64,000 bases of DNA from Rhipidocladum racemiflorum (lineage: Eukaryota; Streptophyta; Magnoliopsida; Poales; Poaceae), in the NCBI GenBank assembly GCA_036346355.1, contig CM070576.1, forward strand, positions 50,949,712 through 51,013,711, written 5' to 3'. How positions within the stretch are numbered: the first letter of the stretch is position 1; every line of letters starts with the position of its first letter. A program made the translations under genes and the position numbers. The notes beneath the pieces are model-generated. The model searched no databases and was not told where the DNA came from. It saw only the letters and a list, made by a program, of their open reading frames with translations. Positions 12,771 through 24,488 of this stretch are shown piece by piece.

Positions 12771-12780
12771 AGGGGGAAAA
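12771..12780 (+). other. Polypurine tract of the Copia element
   Basis: AGGGGGAAAA lies immediately before the 3' LTR. This is the plus-strand priming site. Confidence 0.93.
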
Positions 12781-13040
12781 TGTTGATTGTAATCCTGACT
12801 CAAGCCACTACAAGTTCGGAAGAAACACGTCTGAAGAAACCTTGCCGGAAAGCAAATAGTAGCCGTATCGTAATTAGCTAGCTGTTTAGTCTTTAGCAGA
12901 ATTGGCTTCGGATTCGGAAGTCGAGTCCGTTCTTTACTTGTAAACGATGTTCTATTTAAGCAATAGAAAACAACAGAAAAGCGTCTGCAATTTCAGAGCA
13001 GGCAAAGGAGCGTTCGACTCTGGGAAGCCTGTCTCCAACA
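12781..13040 (+). repeat. 3' LTR of the Copia element (260 bp)
   Basis: It is the same as the 5' LTR except for two substitutions (in 'cttgccgg' and 'taaacgatg') and the loss of 102 bp between AAAGC repeats. Confidence 0.95.
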
Positions 13041-13388
13041 ATCCTCACGTGCAGCCGTCACTACAACATTTTGTCGGCGCCGTACGGCCCCTACTGGCGT
13101 GCCGTCCGCCGCAACGTGGCCGCCGGCGTGCTCCACCCTTCTCGCCTCCGCCTGCTCGGCGACACCCGCGCCCGCGTGCTCGGGGGGCCTGGTGCGTGCC
13201 CTCAGGTCCGGCGCCCCGGCTGGAGAAAGCCTTCACTTCGCCGTGTACTCCATCCTCGCCGAGATGTGCTTGGGCAGGAATATCGTTGCCAAGCTCGGCG
13301 AGACCCGCCTCCGTACCATGCAGAAGTTACAGCGTGACATCCTCCTTGCGTTACCCTCCTTTGGGGTGTTCGTGAGGTACCCGAGGAT

Positions 13389-13533
13389 GAGAGTTTTCAG
13401 AATTTGACACACTTTAAAATTCGCATTTCGGAATTTGACACTCTGGTCCACTGTCATACACACAGACGGTCCCATATATCATCCAAATAAGCCGAAAGGC
13501 CTGCGAATTGAGTGTCAAATTCTGAAATTACAC
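13389..13533. mobile_element. Mutator-type MITE, 145 bp, TSD ACCCGAGGAT
   Basis: A 10-bp duplication ACCCGAGGAT stands at 13379-13388 and 13534-13543. Terminal inverted repeats share TTTCAGAATTTGACAC at both ends. A duplication of 9-10 bp with TIRs indicates a MULE-derived MITE. It interrupts the P450 coding sequence after 'FVRYPR'. Confidence 0.9.
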
Positions 13534-14164
13534 ACCCGAGGATAGGCAAGTTCCTTTACCGGTCAAGGTGGCGCCAGCTTCTTGCCCTCCGGCGGCAGCA
13601 AGAAGAATCGTTCCTGCCGCTCATCACCGAGGTCAAGAATAACCGGAAGGACAACTGTGACGCTACCTTCATGACTTACGTGGAAACCCTCCTCGAGCTA
13701 GCTACGCATTCATGAAGACGGTGGCCGGAAAGTCACTGATGGCGAGCTTGTCAGCCTCATCTCGGAGTTCCTCGGCGCCGGCACCGAGTCCACGGCCGCT
13801 GCGCTCGAATGGACCATGGCCAACCTCTTCAAATGCCCTGACCTGCAGCAAAAGCTCCGCGTCGATGTCGAATCCGTCGCCGGCGGCGAGCGCGTCATCG
13901 AGGAGGCGGAGCTGTCGCACATGCCATACCTCAAGGCCATCGTGCTCGAGAGCCTCCGACGCCACCCGCCCGTCCCGTTCGTGCTGCGCCACGCGAAGGG
14001 CGAGGAAGCCGCGAAGGCGCTCGGCGCTGCTCGACGGTGAACTTCCTCGTAGGCAAGATCGGCCGCTGCCCAGCGGCGTGGTCGGATCCGATGTCGTTCA
14101 CGCCGGAACGGTTCATGCCCGGCGGAGAAGGCGAGGGCGCGGACTTGACCTGCACGAGGGAGCT

Positions 14165-16875
14165 TGAAACAACCCTCAAAAAATTCAAAATGAATTTATT
14201 CGGTTTGTTTGAATTCGCGTTTGATTTGAGTTTTGGAAGTTGGAATTTGAGTTTGGAATTCAAACCTTGTTGGGCCGGATTCCTCTCCTTCGTGGGCCTT
14301 CCGGCCTGCTCCCGCGCGGCCTGCCCCGCCGGCCTCCTCCCTCGGCCCGGTGGCCGTCGCCGGCAGCCGCGCGGTGCCGACCGCCTCCGCCGCCTCCGCC
14401 TTGGCGCGCTCGCGCGCCGTACGCTGGCCGGCTCCCGCCGCCAAGCCGCTGGCGTCGCCGCCGCCTCCTCGGCTCGCGTGGTCTCGGCCGTCTGCCGCCG
14501 CCTCGCCGCCTTACCGTCCTCGCCCCGGACCGCGCCTCCTCCCGCCGCCTCGCGCGCCGCGGCGCCGCGTCGCCGCCTCGCCCGGCCGCTGCCTCCTCGG
14601 CTCCGGCTATAAAAGCCCTCCTCCCCTCGGTTTCTCCTCGCCCGCTCCCTCGCTCTCGTGGTGAGCCCCTCCTCTCCCTTGCCCTCGTCTCGCCCCGCTC
14701 GGCCCGGCCGCCAGTGCCGCCCGCCGCCGTCCCCGTCGCCTCCCTGTTCCCTCAGGCCTAGCCCTCCCGTGCCGTGCCCGGCCGACGAGCGGGCCCCGCC
14801 GTCAGCCCCCCTCCTCCCGCGGTGGCCCCTCTCTCTCTCCTCTCGCCCACCGTCTTTGGGCCTGGCCAGCCGCCCACAGCGCGCCAGTGGGCCGCGGCCC
14901 ATTTCCCAGCCGAAAGCCAGCCCAGCGCCCAAAAACAGTAAAACGGATTTTTCGGATTTTAATTAATTAATTAATTCCGAAAATTCCTTTTTAATCCAAA
15001 AATAGCCAGAAAAATCCAGAAAAATCCCGGAAAATCCCAGAGCTCCACCAAATACTTTTCCCGAACCGTCTCGACCCACTGAGTCCAGAAATGCTGTCCG
15101 TTCCCAAAACCGAAGTCCAGAAAATTCCCAAATCCCAGTTTTGCCCTCCGTCCTCTTCCGACTCGATTTCCGGTTTTCCGTTTCAGTTCCCGTTCCCTTT
15201 TTCGGTTATTGTTTTGTCGTTTATTTATGTTGGTTGTCTTTTCGCGCTAGATTCGACCGTTGAGACGCCCGTGGAGCCGGAGCAGTCCCTGGAGTCGGAG
15301 CAGTTCCCGGAGCAGACGTTGGACCAGACGGGAGCGCAGTACGACTACTTCCCCGACGACTCAGCCGATCCAGCTGCCTCGCAAGGCAAGCCGTACACCC
15401 TTTGATCATGTTGATCCCATCATGCCATGCTATAGTAGTAATTATTTTATACCGCATTATTTTACTGTATTTGAATTAATGAAATCCGGTATTTTAGAAT
15501 GACATGATAATTAGGTAATGCCGAAATTGCTTACTGGAACCTCCTTGAAATAATTGAAACTCTATTAATCCTTGGAACCCTAGTTAATTGCTTATTGCCA
15601 TGAATAGGTTAGATTATACTGCTAGGTTAGTTCAAAACCTGAATTTAAAGAAAATGCTGCCGAATCTCCGATTCGGATTGTTTATAAAAATCTTTGCGAT
15701 CGGGGGCGATGATCGGATTAATCCCGGAGTGGATGAGATTCCGATCCCCGACTGGTGATTAATGCCTTGGTTGGTCTGGTGGCCGGTACTGCGAGTACCG
15801 GAATGGGTTTGTGGATGAAGGCTTGGTCTTTGGCAAAAGTGTAAGGTTAATAATCCCCTTGAGCAAAGTAAATAACTTAGTTTCCGCTCAACCACAGGTC
15901 GGACTGGTCGGTGACCCGTATCCGACACGGCTCATTAAGTTAATCATTCCTGAGATAATAATTGGACTGTCTTGGTGGCTACCATTCTCTGGAGAGAATG
16001 GGGACCGGGCCTTCCCGGCAGGGAAATGGACCGGAGGGGTGGAACGGGAATAGTCCGGAGTGACATTCTTGGTTCTCACAACGGTAGACGCTAATGGGGA
16101 CCCCGAGTCCAAGGTAGCGGTACTATCGGTAAACAACTAAAGGACAGGAATGATTAAACGAAATGCCGTGATAATCTAAACTGGGCCACATGCATTTAAG
16201 TTGCATGAAAACTCGAGATTGGCATAAAGGTTATAGATATCTTGTGGGTAAAGCTGAGCCGCTCTGCAGAGTTAATCTCAATTGTAATCGATTACGCCGT
16301 ACTTCCGGTAAATGAAGTTAAGTTGGAATCGGGGTTGATACCCGTAACTAAGCTCGAGTTACTGTTTGGAATTTGGATAATTGTGGTTAAGTGTTGTTGA
16401 ACTTGTGAAATTCAAACTACTTATTTATTAGTTTGTGCTTCAAATGTAAAATGAATTGTGAAATAAAACTGCATCCAGATACTAAACCCTATTGCCATCC
16501 CTTGATTACCCCTACATATAGTATTCAGTGGTTCCGTACGACTTGTTGAGTACTCCCGTACTCACCCTTGCAAAACCCCGCCCCTTTCAGAGTTCGAAGA
16601 TGTTGGCGCCTTCCAGGAGATCGTAGATGGCGATTTAGTCTGGTTCTAGGTCTTTGTCTTCGCTCAGGCCTTGCCTGTGGTTTCTCTCTTTTGTTAGTGT
16701 AAGTTTAGAAGCTTGGATGCTTCTCTTGTAAAACCGGTCGTTAGACCAACTATATTGAATAAAAAGTGTTGAAAGTTGCTTTTGTCAGGCAATTGTACTC
16801 TTGTCTTCCAACAGTTAGTCTTCCTGGGTAACTGTTGTGAGTTTCGCACTGCCCCTAAAAAGGCGGTCCGTCACA
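14165..16875 (+). mobile_element. Solo LTR, 2.71 kb, TSD GAGCT, in the P450 haem-loop exon
   Basis: It begins TGAAACAACCC and ends GGTCCGTCACA, with GAGCT duplicated at 14160-14164 and 16876-16880. The first 770 bases are very GC-rich (up to 14940), which yields long but meaningless open frames on both strands. A TATA-like 'ggctataaaag' at about 14604 inside the GC-rich part may be the LTR promoter. The second half matches 1-1628. There is no gag-pol inside. It separates 'DLTCTREL' from 'KMMPFGAG' of the P450. Confidence 0.93.
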
Positions 16876-17118
16876 GAGCTCAAGATGATGCCCTTCGGTG
16901 CCGGAAGGCGCGTTTGCCCGGGGCTTGCTCCGGCGATGCTGCACCTGGAGTACTTCGTGGCCAACCTGGTCAGGGAGTTCGAGTGGTGGGAGGCGGACGG
17001 CGAGGACAAAGTCGACATCGCCGAGTTCCGCGGCTTCTTCTCCACCATCATGAACCGCCCGCTCCGCGCGCGCCTCGTGCCTCGCCACGCAGCGGCCGCA
17101 TCACGGACGGCGAAGTGA

Positions 17119-17841
17119 GCTAGAGTTGTCTCGAGGCTGTGCACGTTCGTACCAATCGTACGTGCCGGTCAGATTTGTTTTTGTCAGACGGTCAGAGTGC
17201 ATGTGCGTGACAACGTACGTCGTGTACCTGTAAGCATTGGGCGAGTCGTAGGATGTGGTGCCGTGTCCTGACACGTGCGCGTATGATCCGGATCACAAGA
17301 GTTAGCTTAAGTTGTGTTTCTTAGCTGGGTTTCGATAAGTTTCACCCGGATGTTTTCTTTAGCAACTATCATTCAAATTTTGGGCCATTGAATTTGGTAC
17401 GGTTTTAGATTCCAGTAGAAATGGAAACGGTTCTAGATTCTTGGTAGAAACGTTTAAGGTTGGATTATGTGAATCGGGTGGAACTAGCTAGGTTGAGACC
17501 GATTCAACTACGGAGTGAAAAAGAAGAAAAGAATCCGAGAAAAATCGTTCCGATCTTTAGCCCGTTTGGTTGGATTTCTTCTAGAATGTAGTAGAAACGG
17601 TTCGACTTCAAGTTGTCAAACGGGACCTTAGTATTTAAATGTTTAACTTTGTTGTTGTTGTGAGGTGAGAGGAGTCAAGAAAATAACCGAGACATGAGTG
17701 GGCGTGAACTTGTCTCTTCTTTTTATCTTTGATGATCCTTTTCCGTACGTGTGAGTGTGTGTTTATCTCGTATTCATGCATGTATCCGTGTCTTTGCGAA
17801 AGAGATCGGCGATTGATTGCAAGCAGACACTGTGATATATA
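17119..17841 (+). other. P450 downstream flank with a decayed Tourist copy
   Basis: This is the former 3' UTR and flank of the P450. At 17382-17627 it carries a relative of the MITE at 668-938: 'ttggtacggtt..agattc..agtagaaa' repeats, ending 'caaacgggacc' followed by TTA. Its left end has decayed to GGGCCATTGAATTTGG and its left duplication is not clear. No gene was seen. Confidence 0.6.
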
Positions 17842-18056
17842 TGTTAGACAACCTCGCTATCGAATAGTCCGGAGTTGCCTAATAGATCTAAACTGGAGAA
17901 TAGAGAGAGAGGGAGACACAATATGAGGAGGAACGGGCCTGCTTTATTATTCTGTATACTTGTGTACAATGGGGTGACCCCCTGCCTCATATATATAGCG
18001 GTTCTGCTTAGAGATAAGGAAGAGTCCATATCGGATACGAATCCGGTTTCCTAACA
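17842..18056 (-). repeat. 3' LTR of the minus-strand Copia element
   Basis: 215 bp. The adjoining CTCCCCCTTGG (18057-18067) is the polypurine tract read on the other strand. The third family copy is at 59146-59364. Confidence 0.94.
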
Positions 18057-18302
18057 CTCCCCCTTGGACTCTTCACTGCGAGATGCATATGCCTCATTAA
18101 AACTCCATAAAAACCCAGTGGGAAAAATAATTGGAGAAAGAGTACATAGCACACGCTATTGTGTTGCACGGATTGCCTCATCAAAACCTTATGTAAGAAA
18201 ACTTCAATGAAAAACTTACTTAAGGAAAAGAGTACAATCCACCCAAACTTCAATGTTAATCTTCAAGATTTACGTTGGGTACTCAAACTTCATGTTTGAG
18301 AT

Positions 18303-21300
18303 TTATGTAGGAGTATGTGAAAAATCTCCCCCTGAAATCTGCACTTCTCTAAGCCTCATCATCCCGATTCCTCTAATACATCTTTCAAAGGAAGATGCCG
18401 GGAGTGACTTAATGAATAAATCTGCGAGATTTTCACACGACTTAGTATGCAGTATCTTTATCTCGTTCATCTTATGCATTTCATGAGCATAAAAGAACTT
18501 GGGGTTGATATGCTTTGTAAGGTTACTCTTCACATATCCCATTTGTACTTGTGCAACACAAGCTGCATTATCTTCATAGATAATAGTGGGGGTTTGTTCC
18601 ATGTTCAGACCACATGACTTCTGGATGTGGTGAACCATTCTTCGAAGCCATGCACATTCCCGAGAGGCTTCATACAATGCAATGATTTCTGAGTGGTTAG
18701 TCGACGTCGAGACAAGAGTCTGCTTAGACGACTTCCAAGAAATTGCTGTTCCACCGCAAAGGAAAACATACCCAGTTTGTGACTTGCCAGTATGCGGGTC
18801 CGATAGGTACCCAGCATCGGCGTAGCCAACTAAATTCAATTCATTGTTTCTTCTGTAAAACAAGCCGAGGTCTTTGCTTCCTTGAAGGTAACGGAAGATG
18901 TCCTTCACCCCTTTCCAATGCCTTTTGGTGGGTTCTGCACTGTACCGCGCTAGCAAATTCACGGCGAACGCAATGTCCTGCCTAGTGCTATTCGCAAGGT
19001 ACATGAGCGCTCCAATTGCACTCAAGTATGGGAATTCCGCTCCCAGGACTTCCTCCCCCTCTTCTTTAGGCCTGTACGGGTCTAGGTCTGCTTGGAGTGA
19101 CCTTCCGACCATTGGGGTCTTTGCGGGGTATGCCTTTTCAAAGCCAAATCTCTCCAACACTTTCTGCGTGTAGGAAAATTGGTGTACCAAGATTCCGCCT
19201 TGGACATGTTCAAGCTGCAAGCCTAAACAGAACTTGGTTTTACCCAAGTCTTTCATTTCAAACTCAGATTTCAAGTATGTGCATGCTTCTTCAATTTCCT
19301 CATCCGTCCCAATGATGTTCAAGTCATCTACATAGACGGAGATTATACAAAATCCATTCGTGGATCGTTGTATAAATACACATGGACAATCTTCGCTGTT
19401 CGTGTAGCCTTTCTTGCAAAGAAAGTCACTCAAGCGATTGTACCACATTCTTCCCGACTGTTTCAGCCCATACAGTGATTTCTCCAATTTCACACTGTAT
19501 AGGTTTCTGTTTGCTCTGTCTTGGTTCGGGATAGGGATACCTTTCGGTACTTTCATATAAATCTCCGAATCCAAGTTTCCATACAAATATGCTGTGACAA
19601 CATCCATTAGCTTCATTTTCAACTTCAAGTTGACTGCCATTGAGATCAAGTATCTAAAGGTAATTCCGCCCATGACCGGAGAATAGGTTTCTTCATAATC
19701 AACCCCAGGACGTTGAGTGAAACCTTGAGCGACAAGCCTTGCCTTGTACCTTACAACTTCATTGTTTTCGTTTCTCTTGCGAACAAAAACCCATTTGTGC
19801 CCCCACGGGGTTTATATGGGGAGGCGTGCGGCACACAGGCCCAAACACCTCTCTTTTGTTCAGAGAGACTAACTCTGCGGTGATTGCCTTCTTCCAATCT
19901 TCCCAATCGAGCCTTTTCTTGCACTCTGCGAGAGATGCGGGCTCGGGATCATGATTAATGATCGTGGCAATCTTCTTTGCAAAGTATGCATCGACATTGG
20001 CTGTTGCTCTATTCATTGATTCTCCCGTTATTACAAAGTTTATGGCCATTTCATCATGGGGTGCTTCGTGCACTTCTACTTGCTCTTCATTGCTATTTCC
20101 CATTCCAGGAGCAAGTTCCTTTAGTTTTTCTCCGCCAATGTGTGCGCACACATTATTTCCGTGGCTTCTTCCAATGGAAGGTTCAGATCTGGAATTGCCT
20201 TTTCCACAGGCTTCTTTCCAAAGTGCCAGTCTCAAGCGGCTCCCCTTCTTGCTTTGGGGCACTTTTTGTGATTGGTGTGGTAAGTCCTCTCGCTTGATTT
20301 TCCCAGGCGTCTCGGGTACTTTGGGTTTGAGAAGCCATATCTCCTGTTCTTTTTTGAGGCCTCCAAGCAGGATGAGGGATACCTTCTCGCTTTCTTTGGT
20401 ATTTCCACCCTCTCACGGTGCATTTCTTGCTGGTACATGCGACTTAACCACGCTCTTGAGATCACAAAAATGATCGGGTAGTTCATTTGCTAAATTCTGC
20501 AAATCAATTATCTTACGGACTTCTTGATTTGCTTCATTAGTGCGAGGGTCATGCGCTGGGGATCCCAGTGGAATGCCATACTATTTCCGGCATTTTTCAT
20601 CCAATGGTTGATTCTCTCCCCTAATGACGGAAATGGTCCTCGTCAAAGATGCAATCAGCGAATCGGTGTGTGTAAGTCTCCAGTCATGGGTTCCAAATAC
20701 CTGATTATGGATGCACTCTCATAACCAACGTATATCCCAGACTTGCGGAGAGGGCCCATTGCAGTCCGCTGTGGGGGTGGTATAGGTACATATACCATAC
20801 AACCAAATTTTCTGAGATGGAAAATCTTCGGGATGACCCCTTGCACTAATTGCATTGGTGAATGGATGTTGTAGGCCGATGGTCTATAATTGATGAGTGC
20901 TGCTGCGTGCAGGACTGCGTGTCCCCAACAAGTGTTGGGCAAGTTACAACTCTGCAAGAGCGGTCTGGCAATGAACTTAATCCTCTTTATTAGTGCTTCA
21001 GCTAGCCCATTTTGCGTATGGACGTGCGGTACAAAGTGCTCAACAGTTATTCCAGTTGCTGTACAATAATCATCAAATGCCTTAGAAGAAAATTCGTTGG
21101 CATTGTCCATTCGAATGGACTTCAGGTGATGATCAGGAAAAACATTCTTAATTCTGATGATCTGCGAGATCAGCTTTGCGAATGTATGATTCCTTGTTGA
21201 CAACAAATATGTATGCGACCATTTCGAGGAAGCATCAATGAGCACCATAAAGTATCGAAACGGCCCTGACAAGGGCTGAATCGGGCCGCAAATATCCCCC

Positions 21301-21925
21301 TGAATGCGTTCCAGGAATGCAGGGATTTCATGTTGCACTTTCATAACAGAGAGTTTTGTTATTAGTTTCCCGGTGGCACATGCATGGCACACAAAATCTT
21401 CATGATTCGGAAAACTTTTAACATTAATGCCATGACCTTGTGAGTTGTTAACTATATTTCTCATCAATCTAAGATCAGGATGACCTAAATATACTATGCC
21501 ATAAAGAAATAATTCAGAGCTTCTAAAGAAGTATACACTGCGTGTGCATTGATTCTCGTGTAGTACAACCCAAATTCATATGAGGGACATTTTTCTAATA
21601 CCATTTTTCCATATTCCGCGTGATTCACAATGCACAAGTGTTCTTTGCCATTTTCTTTATTGGTTTCTACGTGAAACCCATTGGCGCGGATATCTTTGAA
21701 ACTTAAGAGAGTGCGGGTTGATTCAGGGTACAAGAGGGCTTCTTCAATTACCAAAGTTGTACCCATTGGCAATATAATTGTGGCTCTTCCTGAGCCTATT
21801 ATATGCGTATCGCTTCCTGCGATAGTCGTAATCCTTCCAGCGTTCTTCGTGATCGTCTGGAAGTATTTCGACTCTCTTAAGATGGTATTTGTTGTGCCAC
21901 TATCAACAATGCATATTTCCTCCAT
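18303..21925 (-). pseudogene. Copia pol (protease, integrase, reverse transcriptase, RNase H), decayed
   Basis: Read from 21925 downward: the protease active site VDSGTTNTI stands at the very start, followed by 'LLYPESTRTLLSFKDIRANG', the integrase zinc region (21467 onward, 'HEDFVCHACATGK'), the core with GDICGP, 'RMDNANEF' and 'HTQNGLAEALIKR', then a connecting region (20650-19750) with many small indels. Reverse transcriptase and RNase H form one open frame of 456 codons (19673-18303) with 'MDVVTAYLYG', the catalytic VYVDDL, 'GYADAGYLSD' and 'KSQTGYVF'. Frameshifts at several points between integrase and reverse transcriptase prevent a full product. No gag domain or zinc knuckle precedes the protease. 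Confidence 0.93.
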
Positions 21926-22289
21926 TGGGCGCTACACGATTTCTAGATGAAAAGAAAAATAATTCTAATCATAAAGTGGCTAAGTAATTCAAAAAAAAAT
22001 TGCTTGTAAAGAAATAATACTGGAATAAAGAATAAATTGTAATTCTATTCATGAGAAAAAGTATGCTCTTCGAGAGCTTACTATTCATTATGCAATCTGA
22101 TGTCTATGTGAGATAATTCTGACATGTCAGTTCTTCAAAAACTCACGTTAGATAATGCCACACCTTTGCACATTCATAAGGTTCTTCCATTAGATTACTA
22201 CGTGTAATCTAATAGGAAATGGCTGCTAGATTCAATAAAATGCATAATTGAATTCTCATGAGTTTCCAGCAAACTAAAAGAAAGCAATA

Positions 22290-22470
22290 ATATCAAGATT
22301 CATATATTCAAAGATGAATGCAAAATTCATAAGTACAAGATTCATAAGTACGGAATTCATAAATGCAAAATTCATAAGTGCGAGATTCATAAATGCAGGA
22401 TTCATAAATACAGTATTCATAACTGCAAAATTCATATATACACAGATTCATAAATATTCATAAATACGGA
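22290..22470. repeat. ATTCATAA-based short repeat array
   Basis: About ten copies of 'attcataa(g/a)tnc' follow at roughly 15-18 bp spacing. Looser copies recur at 22860-23000. The sister element has equivalents at 63540-63670 and 63890-63955. Confidence 0.75.
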
Positions 22471-24488
22471 AAAAAATCCCACATAAATTAAATGCGGTGT
22501 AATGCTAATTACAACTTATGTAACTCTCGTTGGTTGGGAGCGAAAACAGGTAACGAATATCTCCGTCAATTCGACTCTTGGCCAGGTCAACCTGCCCCTA
22601 GGGCTCACATGAGGGAGGGAGCACTTCCCGTTTCCGGGTGCCAATTAAAGAACCAAGCCTCATGTGTGTTTTCCTAGACACCAATTGTCTCATGTCTGTT
22701 TATTCATTACCTAAATCAAATCCCAACCACTCAGTTTCTCATAAAATGCCGTATGAAATATTCTGGAATTTTCCTAGCATTTTTCATAATTTCTGCTAAT
22801 TTCCAAGCAATTTTCAGAATTACTGTACAACAGAAAATTTTAATTTTAGCAAATATCAACATGACTAATTCATAAATTCAGAATAAACAATAATTGCACA
22901 ATTCATAAATTCATAAATGCGAAAATAAATTCTTATGAATTTTCGGTATTCTAAACAGGCAATTATTGCAAAAATTCATGCAAAAATTCATAAATGCAGA
23001 AAATAAGGCTAAGTATAGATTAAAACAGAGCCAGTAAATTTTCTACAATTTTCTGGAATTTTTTCATATTTTTTCTGGCAATTTTTTAGAGATTTTCTGC
23101 TATTTCTTATTCAATTTTCCAAATTACTATTTATTTCCAGAAAAGAATAGAATGTCAAAAAAAAAAAACGGGGAGGGCATATGGGTAAAACCCCATACCC
23201 TCCCGTGCCCAACCTGTTTAAAAAATCAAATTTGAGTATGGACTTCAAGTCCAACTCCATGCTATGGACTTCATGTCCAGATCCAGCCGATTGGAGGTGC
23301 GAGGGGGCCGGCGGGCGCACGACAGCGCGGTGGTTCCCGGAGGACGGCGACGGCCGACCAGAGCGGTCCTGCTCTGGCGCGCTCGGAGGCGGCGACGGCC
23401 GGCGGCAATGACCGCTACGGCGGCGCTTCAGCGTGGTGGCGCGGGTCGCGACGACGAGGTGTGATTCAGGCACGGGTGGCCGACGATTCGGGCGGAGAAG
23501 ACCGAGGCACCCGGGAGCTATGGCAACACAACTTCATGCCGGCGCGTGGTGGCTTCATGCCACGGAGCAGCGGCTTCATGCCGCCCGGGTGAGGCGGTCG
23601 GACCAAGGGAGGTGGCTGCAGCGGCTTCAAGCCGTCGGGCGTGATGCTGATGCATGGCGGCGCCGTTCGAGGCCGACGAGGCGGGCCGGCGCTGGCGCGG
23701 CATCAGCCAAGGGCGTGGCAGCGTTCGGCTTCATGCGACGGGCGGCCGAGCGGCGCTTGTCAGGCCGAGGCGCTCAGGCGCGGAGGCTGTGTGCGTACGC
23801 CAGGTATCGCTGCGGCGACGGTGGCCGGATACAACGCACGTAGCCGGCGGGCCAGAGGAGGATGGCGGCTTCTTAGGCCGATGCGCGACGGTCGGGTGCG
23901 GCGGGCGCGTGCTTCATGGTGTGCTTCAGGCAACTGCCGAAGCGGCGTCGGATCCATGCGCGGGCCGAGGCGCTTCGAGGCCGGGAAGTCGGCCGGCGGA
24001 GCAACGCGTTGGCGGGGTACCGCGACCACACGACGTGCCCGTGCGGCGCATGTGCTGCTGGCCGCCTTTGCTTGCGTGCTGCCACTGCCTGGATACATGC
24101 TAGTTGCTAGTTGTCTCCGTTGCATGCATTGCGAGTTGCATGATGCATGGATTATTATTGAATGCTTGCATGCATTATTACTGAATGAAGGCTTGTTGCT
24201 CATGCATATGGGTATACATGCTTGCTCGAACCCAGGACTTCAAGCCTGGAGGCTGGAGCGGAGAGTCCCATCCACTGAGCTGCGATATTTCTTGCCATGT
24301 AACTGCCCCATCCAAGCCTCCCATCTGCCGCACTTGTGCATGTTGGCAGTGCGTGCCTTGGCGACTTCGTGCGCCGAGCAGGGGCGAGCGGCTTCGTGCC
24401 GCGCAGATGTATCTATAAAATTCATTCGAGAGATTAGATCAATTCCTATGTTTCTCACCTTTCTCACCTTTCAATCTATTCACCGGTA

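Larger units (their letters stand above)
7017..12773 (+). pseudogene. Copia gag-pol polyprotein, interrupted and frameshifted
   Basis: The chosen start is the ATG at 7017 (MAAKENGGV), the first in the internal region; upstream in-frame ATGs fall inside the LTR. The first piece (7017-9095) has an UBN2-type gag domain, an Arg/Gly-rich tract, a CCHC knuckle (CFNCDKLGHYASEC, about residues 278-291), a protease motif LDNGAS (about 347-352, with DNG in place of DSG), an integrase zinc region (HTRLGH...CEGCLVAKQ) and the core with DLCGP, TDRGGEF and PQQNGVVERR. A solo LTR at 9085-10649 cuts the frame; discounting it keeps the same frame. Pol resumes at 10657. Reverse transcriptase shows 'KARLVAKGYVQ' and the catalytic YVDDL; RNase H shows 'GYSDSN' and 'DRKSTTG'. 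Frameshifts lie near 10920, near 12530 and within 12620-12670, so no full polyprotein can be made. Confidence 0.95.
6603..13040 (+). mobile_element. Copia LTR retrotransposon, 6.44 kb, TSD ATCCT
   Basis: The element has TGTTG...CAACA ends and the 5-bp duplication ATCCT (6598-6602 and 13041-13045) in the P450 coding sequence. Internal order is LTR, primer-binding site, gag-pol in Copia order (integrase before reverse transcriptase), polypurine tract, LTR. Its own length is about 4.87 kb once the nested solo LTR (9085-10649) is subtracted. The LTRs differ by two substitutions over 260 shared bases, so the insertion is young. The polyprotein is broken by the nested insertion and several frameshifts. 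Short LTRs and size suggest an Ale/Retrofit-like lineage, but this is not proven. Confidence 0.97.
6331..17118 (+). pseudogene. Cytochrome P450 pseudogene (CYP89-like) broken by three insertions
   Basis: P450s of this type are ER-anchored haem monooxygenases. The start at 6331 gives a hydrophobic N-terminal anchor (MLPPLPVFFTLCLLLLASA). Coding pieces lie at 6331-6602, 13041-13388, 13534-14164 and 16876-17118. Recognisable landmarks are the helix-C 'YWRAVRRN', the I-helix 'EFLGAGTESTAA', the K-helix 'ESLRRHPP' (ExxR), 'FTPERFMPGGEG' and the haem loop 'PFGAGRRVCPG' with its axial Cys. Insertions are a Copia element, a Mutator MITE and a solo LTR, with a further solo LTR at the ATG. Other lesions are a missing Pro-rich hinge, one extra G in the G run near 13181, a GCTA duplication at 13701-13704 and a small deletion near 14030 before 'NFLVGKIGR'. 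The NFLVGKIGR segment and the intronless layout suggest CYP89; the subfamily is inferred. Confidence 0.92.

Noticed and set aside
13931..14932. Long minus-strand open frame (333 codons), Arg/Gly/Ala-rich
   Set aside because: It lies across the P450 piece and the GC-rich first part of a solo LTR. Long frames arise there on all strands by composition, and no domain is visible.
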